Assembly: GCA_944363995.1 (NCBI GenBank)
Contig: CALVVV010000006.1
Coordinates: 1 to 29,812 of the forward strand
Length of the DNA stretch: 29,812 bases
From: an uncultured Bacilli bacterium
GTDB taxonomy: Bacteria; Bacillota_I; Bacilli_A; RF39; UBA660
Direction of reading: 5' to 3'
The notes under the pieces are model-generated. The model saw only the letters and a program-made list of their open reading frames with translations. It had not been told where the DNA came from and ran no database searches. Positions 7,734 through 14,218 of this stretch are shown in pieces (position 1 is the first letter of the stretch; each line of letters opens with the position of its first letter). Both the position numbers and the translations under genes were made by a program.

Positions 7734-9786
7734 AGTATTTTTGTGAAATTCTATTAGAAATTATTCGGTTAATAGGTGCTCTTACTGTTGATGTTTCATA
7801 ATAATAGATATCTGGTGAAACAATAACAAATGAAACTTGGGGATTATCATAAGGAGCATAAGCCCCAAATGTATTACTCATCGTTTCAGTGTCAACTATC
7901 CCATCACCATCTGTATCAATAAAACTTTCGCTAGTTCCTGTTTTGGCAGCTGGATTATATTTGCTATCAACATAATTACTAGCAATTCCACTAACAACTC
8001 CTTCCCTAAAACCTAATTTTATTCGTTCTAAATATTTATCTTCTAAATTTATTTTGTTTAATATATTAGTATTTACTTCATACAATAAATCAGTTAATCC
8101 ATCTTTTGTAGGATTATAAACTGCTTTTAACAAATGTGGTTGAACTCTATAACCGCCATTAGCTATTGTATTGATATATTGGCTTAATTGAATTGGTGTA
8201 TACGTATCAAACTGACCAATTGAAAAATCCAACAAATGACCAGCTAATGTACTATCACTAGTATAACCTAGGCTTTCAACTGGTAAATCAATGCCTGTTT
8301 TCACACCTAATCCAAATTCTTTAAAAGTATTTCGATAAATATCGAAAGCTTCAGGGTTAATATTTAATTGTTCATCATATCGGTAAGTACCACCACCAAC
8401 TTTAATAGCAGTATGAAATTGAAACACATTTGATGAATATTTTAAAGCTCCAATATCATCAATTATTCCTAAGGTTGTCCATGAACATTTTAAAGGTGTC
8501 GAAGCGATTTTAATACAACTGTCATCTCTTCTTTCTCCAATTTTTAAAGCACCTGTTTTATAACCAACAGCATGAGATGCCCCCTTAACAATTGAACCTG
8601 CTGTAACAGGAGTAGTAACTATCCCAGGTGTATAATCATAAACTTTATATTCTCCATTTTCTTCAATAACCTGTTTACCAGCCATAGCTAAAATTTCGCC
8701 AGTATTAGGATCACTAATGATAGCAAAAGAACGATTATAATATTTCGTATTAGCATATTTTTTCCCATTTATAACTTCTTCTGTCAATATTTTCTCTATT
8801 TCTTTTTGCAATTCAATATCAATAGTTAAGACAATATCTTTACCTCTACTACCCTCATCAATTATTTTTCTTGTTCCATCGTCCAAAATTTGATAAACTG
8901 TTTTTTCGCCTTTTAATAAAGATTCATATTGATATTCTAAATAACTTGTTCCCACTCGATCATTTAAACTATAACCAAGATTTAAATAATAATCTTTTAA
9001 TTCATAAGGTATTCCACTTTCATTAGTTGAAACAGTTCCTAAAATTGTTTTAAAAACATCACCATATGGGTATACACGATTCCAATCAAGCCTAACATCA
9101 AAACCTTTAATGTTATTAACATTTTCGGCAATTAAAGCATATTCTTTGTCAGTTACATTATCTTTTTTTATTACTTTTTCATCAAAGCTATAACCCAAAT
9201 TCATTAAATAATAAATATAAGCTGCTAATTTATCTTTCTTATCAAAATCAGCTAATTCTTCAGAAGTAACTCTTTTAATTTTTAAATCTTCAATTTCTTC
9301 ATTAGTTAACTTACGTTCTTCTAATAAACGCCATTCATCATCAGTAATTTTTTCATTCGCAGCATCTTGATTATTTAGTATCCAAAATTTTTTTAATTCC
9401 TTTTCGTTTAATTTATTATGATCTAAAGTTATCATATCTGCCACTTTGTAAGCAATTGCAATTTCATCTTTGGTTGTTATACCATTTGGTTTTTTATAAT
9501 ATATTACTTTAACCGCCTCATTATCGACAATTATTCTACCATTACGATCATATATTCTTCCACGTGGAGTACTAGTAGAAGTAACTATATTTTGACTTAA
9601 TTTTTCAACTTTATTAACATAAAAATCATGATTTACGATTTGAACAATAAACAAGTTTATGCTTATTATAAACATTATTAATATAATTATTCCAATTAAA
9701 ATATAATATCTTTTTTCAATTATTTCTTTTATATCCTTATTTTTGTTAGTAGTTATATTATAGATTTTTTTGTATTTCTTGGGCAT
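7717..9786 (-). CDS. Class B penicillin-binding protein (PBP2-type transpeptidase)
   Basis: A monofunctional DD-transpeptidase that cross-links peptidoglycan, anchored by one N-terminal membrane helix (about residues 28-50). The PBP dimerisation domain follows (TPRGRIYDRNG). The transpeptidase domain has all three motifs: S398-x-x-K401 in GSIVKG, S-x-N at 451-454 (YSSN), and K615-T-G. The 689-aa length and the STPRGRIYDRNG/DFSIGQ features fit the elongasome PBP2/PbpA group. The ATG at 9786 overlaps the sodA end by 29 bases and lacks a clear Shine-Dalgarno, so it may depend on translation of sodA. No other in-frame start precedes the membrane helix. Confidence 0.93.
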   Translation of the reverse strand: MPKKYKKIYNITTNKNKDIKEIIEKRYYILIGIIILIMFIISINLFIVQIVNHDFYVNKVEKLSQNIVTSTSTPRGRIYDRNGRIIVDNEAVKVIYYKKPNGITTKDEIAIAYKVADMITLDHNKLNEKELKKFWILNNQDAANEKITDDEWRLLEERKLTNEEIEDLKIKRVTSEELADFDKKDKLAAYIYYLMNLGYSFDEKVIKKDNVTDKEYALIAENVNNIKGFDVRLDWNRVYPYGDVFKTILGTVSTNESGIPYELKDYYLNLGYSLNDRVGTSYLEYQYESLLKGEKTVYQILDDGTRKIIDEGSRGKDIVLTIDIELQKEIEKILTEEVINGKKYANTKYYNRSFAIISDPNTGEILAMAGKQVIEENGEYKVYDYTPGIVTTPVTAGSIVKGASHAVGYKTGALKIGERRDDSCIKIASTPLKCSWTTLGIIDDIGALKYSSNVFQFHTAIKVGGGTYRYDEQLNINPEAFDIYRNTFKEFGLGVKTGIDLPVESLGYTSDSTLAGHLLDFSIGQFDTYTPIQLSQYINTIANGGYRVQPHLLKAVYNPTKDGLTDLLYEVNTNILNKINLEDKYLERIKLGFREGVVSGIASNYVDSKYNPAAKTGTSESFIDTDGDGIVDTETMSNTFGAYAPYDNPQVSFVIVSPDIYYYETSTVRAPINRIISNRISQKYFEIYK

Positions 9787-10357
9787 AAATTTTACTTACT
9801 TCATCAAAATTGATAATTGAAAAAAAATTATTTATATAAGTAGAACGATCATTTTGATAATCTAAATAATATGCATGTTCCCATAAATCCAAATTCATAA
9901 TTGGTCTTAATCCATAAGAATATGGTGTATCTTGATTAGCTACATTAATTATTTCTAAATTATTCTCATTATTTAACACCAAAAAAGTATAACCAGAACC
10001 TGTTAACAAATTAGCAGTTTTAATAAATTCTTGTTTAAAATTATCAAACGATTTAAAATCATTCACTATTTTATTATTTAATTCATCACTAATTTGACCA
10101 TTTCCTAAAATTTTAAAAAATAATTCATGATTTAAAACGCCACCTAAATTAAATAAAATATTATCTCTTTCGGTAATCGGAAATATATTAATATTCTTTA
10201 CCAATTCTTCTTTAGCATATTGCCCATCGTAATTATTTAATAATTTATTTAAATTTTCTAAATATTCTTTATAATTATTATAATGCATATTCATTGTATA
10301 AGAACTAATATAAGGTTCATAAGCATCATAATTAATTAAAGAAAAACTTGAAAACAT
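9758..10357 (-). CDS. sodA: Superoxide dismutase (Fe/Mn family)
   Basis: Cytoplasmic dismutation of superoxide. The four metal ligands of the family are visible: H25, H77 (LNHELFF), D157 and H161 (LDLWEHAYY). The gateway glutamine is Q142 (ANQDTP) with glycines at 72-73, the manganese-type arrangement. The usual HHxxHHxxY helix is changed to HYNNYKEYL and the GSGWxWL motif to GSGYTFL, so the second shell is unusual. GGGAGG precedes the ATG. It is the first gene before the class B PBP, which it overlaps. Confidence 0.92.
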   Translation of the reverse strand: MFSSFSLINYDAYEPYISSYTMNMHYNNYKEYLENLNKLLNNYDGQYAKEELVKNINIFPITERDNILFNLGGVLNHELFFKILGNGQISDELNNKIVNDFKSFDNFKQEFIKTANLLTGSGYTFLVLNNENNLEIINVANQDTPYSYGLRPIMNLDLWEHAYYLDYQNDRSTYINNFFSIINFDEVSKIYAQEIQKNL

Positions 10358-10434
10358 AAAAATTCCTCCCTATAATATTTTATTTAAATCTCATATTTTT
10401 ATTCTTTATAGCATAACATTATATCGGTGATTAA

Positions 10435-10689
10435 ATGAAAGAAAAACTAATTAATGAATATGTCAATCGAATGACTATAGCTGATGTCAACAATTTTGCT
10501 ATCAAAAATGGTATTATTTTAAAAGAAGAAGAAGTAAATTTAATCTACAATCACATCAAAACAAGCTGGCACACGATTGTATTTGGTAATCCCCGAGGTA
10601 TCTTAGATGATTTAAAAAAGAAATTAGACAATACAAGTTATCAAAAAATCGAAACTTTATATGTTTATTTTAAAAATCGTTATTTATAA
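10435..10689 (+). CDS. DUF2624-like (YqfT-type) small protein
   Basis: An 84-aa helical protein of unknown function, with GGTGAT as ribosome-binding site 5 bases upstream of the ATG. The pattern (helix, ITIADVNNFA-type segment, EEVNLIYNHIK, then a C-terminal KIETLYVYFKNR helix) resembles the DUF2624/YqfT family. In Bacillus yqfT is next to nfo (yqfS). Here it also abuts nfo but converges with it, the two overlapping by 10 bases at their 3' ends. The family match comes from pattern and neighbourhood, not an alignment. Confidence 0.72.
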   Translation: MKEKLINEYVNRMTIADVNNFAIKNGIILKEEEVNLIYNHIKTSWHTIVFGNPRGILDDLKKKLDNTSYQKIETLYVYFKNRYL

Positions 10690-11561
10690 AACTCTCTTAT
10701 TTTTTTTATTAAATCATTATCAAAAGTTTTGTTTAAAATCATTTGAATTTCAAATTTATAAGGCGGATATATTCTTTCTTTAGAATTATCATCATTTGTT
10801 ATATAAGGCGTTTCTAAAATTTTAGGAATGTTTTTTAATTTTTCGTGATAAATTATATTAATCATATTTTCAAAACCTATAACACCAAATCCAATATTTT
10901 CATGACGATCTTTATGTGAGGCAATAGGATTTTTACTATCATTAATATGAATACACTTTAAATATTTTAAACCTATTATTTCATTGAATTCTTTTAAAAC
11001 TTGATCAAAATTATTTAAATCATATCCAGCATCATTAATATGACATGTATCCAAACAAACACCAAGCTCATAATTTACGCCATCAATTATTTGTTTAATC
11101 TCATAAAAATTTTTACCTAATTCTGTCCCTTTTCCCGCCATTGTCTCTAATAGAATTGTTACTTTACTAGGACCAATTTTATTTAAATTATCAATAATAT
11201 TTTTTATTCCTTCTTGTACACTTAATTTTACACTATTTCCTGGATGAAGGACTAATTTATTTATCCCCAATTGTTCCACTCTTTTAAGTTCCTCTTTCAA
11301 AAATATCACAGCAAATTCATTAGTACTAGCTAGATTAATTATATATGGTGCGTGAACAACAACATTATCAATATTAATATTATTATCAATCATCATTTTT
11401 TTTCCTTTTTCTGTTAGTTTAATATCTATCTTCTGCCTATTAGTATTTTGAGGTGCTCCTGTATAAAACATGAAAGTAGTGCTACCATAACTTAATGCTT
11501 CTTCAACACTTCCTAATAATTGCGTATCTTTTTTAAAACTTACATGTGAGCCTATAATCAT
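10680..11561 (-). CDS. nfo: Endonuclease IV (AP endonuclease)
   Basis: A zinc-dependent AP endonuclease of base excision repair that cuts 5' of abasic sites. The 293-aa protein starts MIIGSHVSFKK at 11561, with GGAG about 9 bases before; the open frame extends to 11609, but those codons are an Ile/Met-rich artefact. TIM-barrel metal-site motifs are in order: VVHAPYIINLAS, VLHPGN, LLETMAGKG, CLDTCHINDAGYDL and HINDSKNPIASHKDRHENIG. It has its own promoter just upstream and converges with the DUF2624-like gene. Confidence 0.95.
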   Translation of the reverse strand: MIIGSHVSFKKDTQLLGSVEEALSYGSTTFMFYTGAPQNTNRQKIDIKLTEKGKKMMIDNNINIDNVVVHAPYIINLASTNEFAVIFLKEELKRVEQLGINKLVLHPGNSVKLSVQEGIKNIIDNLNKIGPSKVTILLETMAGKGTELGKNFYEIKQIIDGVNYELGVCLDTCHINDAGYDLNNFDQVLKEFNEIIGLKYLKCIHINDSKNPIASHKDRHENIGFGVIGFENMINIIYHEKLKNIPKILETPYITNDDNSKERIYPPYKFEIQMILNKTFDNDLIKKIREFYK

Positions 11562-11580
11562 TATAATCATCTCCATAATA

Positions 11581-11609
11581 ATTATAATCGATTTTATTAT
11601 TAAAAACAA
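11581..11609 (-). promoter_or_regulatory. Promoter of nfo
   Basis: On the minus strand TTGTTT (plus 11604-11609), a 17-base spacer and TATAAT (plus 11581-11586) lie between the pgsA terminator and the nfo start. The -10 is perfect, the -35 weak. Confidence 0.6.
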
Positions 11610-11624
11610 GATAATATTGGTATT

Positions 11625-11650
11625 TAAAAACTATACTTATTAAGTATAGT
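11625..11650 (-). terminator. Rho-independent terminator of rodZ-pgsA
   Basis: A perfect inverted repeat (ACTATACT 11630-11637 with AGTATAGT 11643-11650) is followed on the minus strand by TTTTT. It overlaps the pgsA stop codon. Confidence 0.8.
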
Positions 11651-12236
11651 CAAATAAAATATTTTTGTTTTTTTGGTAATACTGAATTCCTGAATAGACA
11701 GATAAAACTGTAGCTATAATAAGAAAGACATCAGATACTTTAATATTAATTAATTCAAAAGGTAAATTATTAAATAAAGTTAATGCAATTCCAATTAACA
11801 TGAAAATGGTTTTTACTTTACCAGACATAATTGCTGCAACAACAGCTTTTTTTGATCCTACTATCATTTTAATAATATCAACAACAGTATCACGAGTTAC
11901 TACAATAACTGGAATAATTGGATGAATCAAACCTTGACTAGCTAAAATTATTAAAACGGCATTAACTAAAAATTTATCAGCTATAGCATCTAACATTTTA
12001 CCAAGGTCAGTAACCATTTTATATTTACGAGCAATATAACCATCTAAAAAATCAGTCAAAGAAGCTATAATAAATAAAAATCCAGCAATAAAATATTTTA
12101 AGTCAACAACAATAGCTTCATTAATGAATAATTTAATAGCATTCAAGCCGACAGCATCAAACGGAAATAATAAAATTATTACTACTAAACAAGTTAAAAA
12201 TATTCTAATTAAAGTTATTTTGTTCGGTAAATTCAT
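11640..12236 (-). CDS. pgsA: CDP-diacylglycerol--glycerol-3-phosphate 3-phosphatidyltransferase
   Basis: An integral membrane enzyme that makes phosphatidylglycerol phosphate, the committed step to PG. I start at ATG 12236 (MNLPNKITLIRI, 198 aa), which has GGAGG 8 bases upstream; the open frame continues to 12275 without support. The CDP-alcohol phosphotransferase signature is complete: D62, D65-G66, A69-R70, G79, D83 and D87 within TDFLDGYIAR and LGKMLDAIAD. Several hydrophobic helices surround it. The start lies inside the end of the rodZ-like gene (32-base overlap). Confidence 0.95.
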   Translation of the reverse strand: MNLPNKITLIRIFLTCLVVIILLFPFDAVGLNAIKLFINEAIVVDLKYFIAGFLFIIASLTDFLDGYIARKYKMVTDLGKMLDAIADKFLVNAVLIILASQGLIHPIIPVIVVTRDTVVDIIKMIVGSKKAVVAAIMSGKVKTIFMLIGIALTLFNNLPFELINIKVSDVFLIIATVLSVYSGIQYYQKNKNILFDYT

Positions 12237-12690
12237 AATTCCAACCTCCAAGCACATTTTCTTCATTATTATCATTTAAAATCGTATAAAGAAGAACCAC
12301 AATTGTTATTAATAATACAAATATTGCAATGTAGATAAAATTCTGATAAATTTTTTCCCTTTTTCTTTCTATAGTATATGGCGATTTTATTTTAGTATCA
12401 TCTTTTTTAGACTTTGCTTCTTTTTTTATATCATCAAGTGATAATTTAGATGTATAATCAAACAAATATTCATTAAAATCATCCACTATTTGCTCTTTGT
12501 CAAGCCCCAAATATTTAGCATAATCACGAATAAAATATTTTAAATTGAATACATCTTGAAAAGATTCAACATTTCCCTCTTCAATATCAGCTATTTGTTT
12601 AGAAGAAATTTTCAAATCCTCGCTTGCTTCATCAATTGAAATACCAATACTTTCACGAGCAGCTTTTAACTTCTCGCCAATTTCCTTCAT
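12205..12690 (-). CDS. rodZ: RodZ-like membrane protein with N-terminal helix-turn-helix
   Basis: RodZ ties the MreB/elongasome machinery to the membrane in rods. The 161-aa protein starts at ATG 12690 (MKEIGEKLKAARE), with AGGTGAG upstream; the open frame before this runs into the RNase P gene. An HTH_25 domain covers about residues 5-85, a basic linker follows, and one membrane helix lies at about 118-137. Only about 24 residues follow the helix, so the extracellular beta-domain of full RodZ is missing. Position just upstream of pgsA matches ymfM(rodZ)-pgsA in Bacillus. A non-RodZ helix-turn-helix membrane protein is the alternative. Confidence 0.8.
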   Translation of the reverse strand: MKEIGEKLKAARESIGISIDEASEDLKISSKQIADIEEGNVESFQDVFNLKYFIRDYAKYLGLDKEQIVDDFNEYLFDYTSKLSLDDIKKEAKSKKDDTKIKSPYTIERKREKIYQNFIYIAIFVLLITIVVLLYTILNDNNEENVLGGWNYEFTEQNNFN

Positions 12691-12705
12691 ATACTCACCT
12701 CTATT

Positions 12706-13056
12706 AAAAAAAAAATAATACTTATAAGCCATGTTCTGTCCTCTTATAAAGAGGGGCAAACATTTATCTACCTATTGGTTCTAAAATAAGTTACTATTTC
12801 CCTATTTTAAACTCCCCTACCATAATTTGGGTTTCTTGCTTGTGGGGTTTACCGCGTTTCATCTTTCTATTACTAGAAATATCGTCTCTGTGGCACTTTA
12901 CATCTACTCATACCCTTATAGGGTATTTTCGACGCCGTTAAGTTATTAACTTACCATAGGTTATTTTTTCCCTATGCACAATCACTACTTCCATTTCAGG
13001 ATAGTGCAAGCATGGACTTTCCTCTACATAAATGCAGCGTTTGCCAAGTATTATTC
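12706..13056 (-). ncRNA. rnpB: RNase P RNA (Bacillus-like, type B)
   Basis: The catalytic RNA that trims tRNA 5' leaders. Read on the minus strand it shows the conserved core: GAGGAAAGTCCATGC near the 5' end, ACAGAGACGA in the middle, GAAACGCGGTAAACCCC (the L15 GGU loop that pairs with tRNA CCA), and ACAGAACATGGCTTA at the 3' end. Helix P1 closes it: the plus-strand segments 13046-13055 and 12714-12723 pair exactly (AAUAAUACUU with AAGUAUUAUU). A U-run (plus 12706-12715) follows, so P1 probably doubles as the terminator. The 5' arm overlaps the gpsB stop codon. gpsB-rnpB adjacency matches Bacillus. Confidence 0.95.
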
Positions 13057-13377
13057 TTTACCATATATTATTTTTTCTAAATTAGATAATCGTTTTAAAA
13101 CATCAACACTATTAGTACCTTCACCATCCGCACTTTCTTTTAAAATATCTAATTTCATTTTCAAATTTCTAATTTCTTGTTTCAATTTTATATTATCATT
13201 AGTTAAATTTCTAATTTCACTAGTCAATTCTTTATTAATTGCGATAAATTCTTCATAATCACGCATAATGACATCTAAAAATTTATCAACTTCTTGAGGA
13301 CGATATCCTCTTGTATCTAACTTGAAATCTTTTTCAAAAATATCCTTAACAGTAAGCATAATTCTATCTTGATACAT
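13051..13377 (-). CDS. gpsB: Cell division protein GpsB
   Basis: A DivIVA-like coiled-coil adaptor that coordinates penicillin-binding proteins between septum and side wall. The 108-aa protein starts at ATG 13377 (MYQDRIMLTVKDIFEKDFK), with GGGTGAT upstream; the open frame beyond is not supported. It has the membrane-binding N-terminal domain (KDIFEKDFKLDTRGYRPQEVDKFLD), a coiled coil to about residue 75, and a short C-terminal domain (VDVLKRLSNLEKIIYGK). The PBP partner ponA is encoded just across the divergent region. The stop codon lies within the 5' strand of RNase P RNA. Confidence 0.93.
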   Translation of the reverse strand: MYQDRIMLTVKDIFEKDFKLDTRGYRPQEVDKFLDVIMRDYEEFIAINKELTSEIRNLTNDNIKLKQEIRNLKMKLDILKESADGEGTNSVDVLKRLSNLEKIIYGKE

Positions 13378-13429
13378 AATATCACCCAAATAAATTATAT
13401 AACAAGAACCGCACTTTGTCAACCAGATT

Positions 13430-13519
13430 TTATTTCCTTATTTTTCTAAAATAAGTAGCTAATTTGATTATTTTTACATCTTCTAACATTGAATTAAATA
13501 TATTTTCTATATGGTCCAT
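13430..13519 (-). CDS. Possible 29-aa small protein upstream of gpsB
   Basis: A short ORF with a well-placed AGGGTGAT ribosome-binding site a few bases before ATG 13519. The peptide begins MDHIENIFNSMLEDVKIIK and ends with a basic ATYFRKIRK stretch; the pattern suits an amphipathic helix. It lies 53 bases before gpsB on the same strand. I do not recognise it. It may be a real micropeptide, a leader ORF, or chance. Confidence 0.35.
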   Translation of the reverse strand: MDHIENIFNSMLEDVKIIKLATYFRKIRK

Positions 13520-13612
13520 AAAATCACCCTACTTTTATTAAATCATATTTTTATATAGCTTACATCAAATTCGACAAAAGATGTCAAAATTATTTTTTAT
13601 TAACTTATATAC

Positions 13613-13641
13613 TTCAAAAAATATAAAATATATAGTATAAT
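13613..13641 (+). promoter_or_regulatory. Promoter of recU-ponA
   Basis: TTCAAA (13613-13618), a 17-base spacer and TATAAT (13636-13641) lie just upstream of the recU ribosome-binding site (GGTGAG). The -10 is perfect, the -35 matches 4 of 6. Confidence 0.65.
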
Positions 13642-13657
13642 AATGATGGTGAGATAA

Positions 13658-14218
13658 ATGAATTATCCGAATGGAATAAAAAAAACATTTAAAATATCTA
13701 ATAGTAATCGCGGAATGAATTTAGAACAAAATTTAAATGATACTAATATATTCTATCGAAACAATAACATTGCTGTCATTTATAAAAAACCAACACCAAT
13801 TACAATTAATAAAGTTGATTATAATTCAAGAAAAGATGCAGTTATTAAAGAAGCTCATTTTATTATTCCATCAACAACTGATTACAATGGGGTCTATAAT
13901 GGAACTTATATTGATTTTGAAGCTAAAGAAACTAGAAAAAATTATTTTCCCTTAGCTAATATTCATAATCACCAAATCGAGCATTTAAAAAAAATTAAGC
14001 AATGTGGAGGAATTGGTTTTATTATTGTAAGATTCACAGTTACTAATGAAAATTATTTACTTGAAATTGGTAAATTAGAAAATTTTTTAAACAACAATAA
14101 AAGAAAATCTATTCCCAAAGAATATTTTAAAAAAGAAGGATATTTAATCAAATTAGGATATAACCCTTACTTAGATTATTTAAAAATCGTTGATCTTATC
14201 AAGGAGAGTGAAAAATGA
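13658..14218 (+). CDS. recU: Holliday junction resolvase RecU
   Basis: RecU cuts four-way junctions in recombination and works with RuvAB. The 186-aa protein carries the PD-(D/E)XK nuclease site in the expected spacing: D75 (STTDYNG), E88 and K90 (YIDFEAKETRKNYFPL), followed by NIHNHQIEHL. The N-terminus has the RecU-type NYPNG and NRGMNLE motifs. It overlaps the start of ponA by 4 bases (ATGA), matching the recU-ponA order of Bacillus. Confidence 0.96.
   Translation: MNYPNGIKKTFKISNSNRGMNLEQNLNDTNIFYRNNNIAVIYKKPTPITINKVDYNSRKDAVIKEAHFIIPSTTDYNGVYNGTYIDFEAKETRKNYFPLANIHNHQIEHLKKIKQCGGIGFIIVRFTVTNENYLLEIGKLENFLNNNKRKSIPKEYFKKEGYLIKLGYNPYLDYLKIVDLIKESEK

Noticed and set aside
9758..9786. Overlap of sodA and the class B PBP as a sign of frameshift
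   Set aside because: Both proteins are complete with normal termini; the overlap is typical of this compact genome.
12974..13258. 94-aa plus-strand open frame
   Set aside because: It lies across RNase P RNA and antisense to gpsB; no ribosome-binding site or family features.
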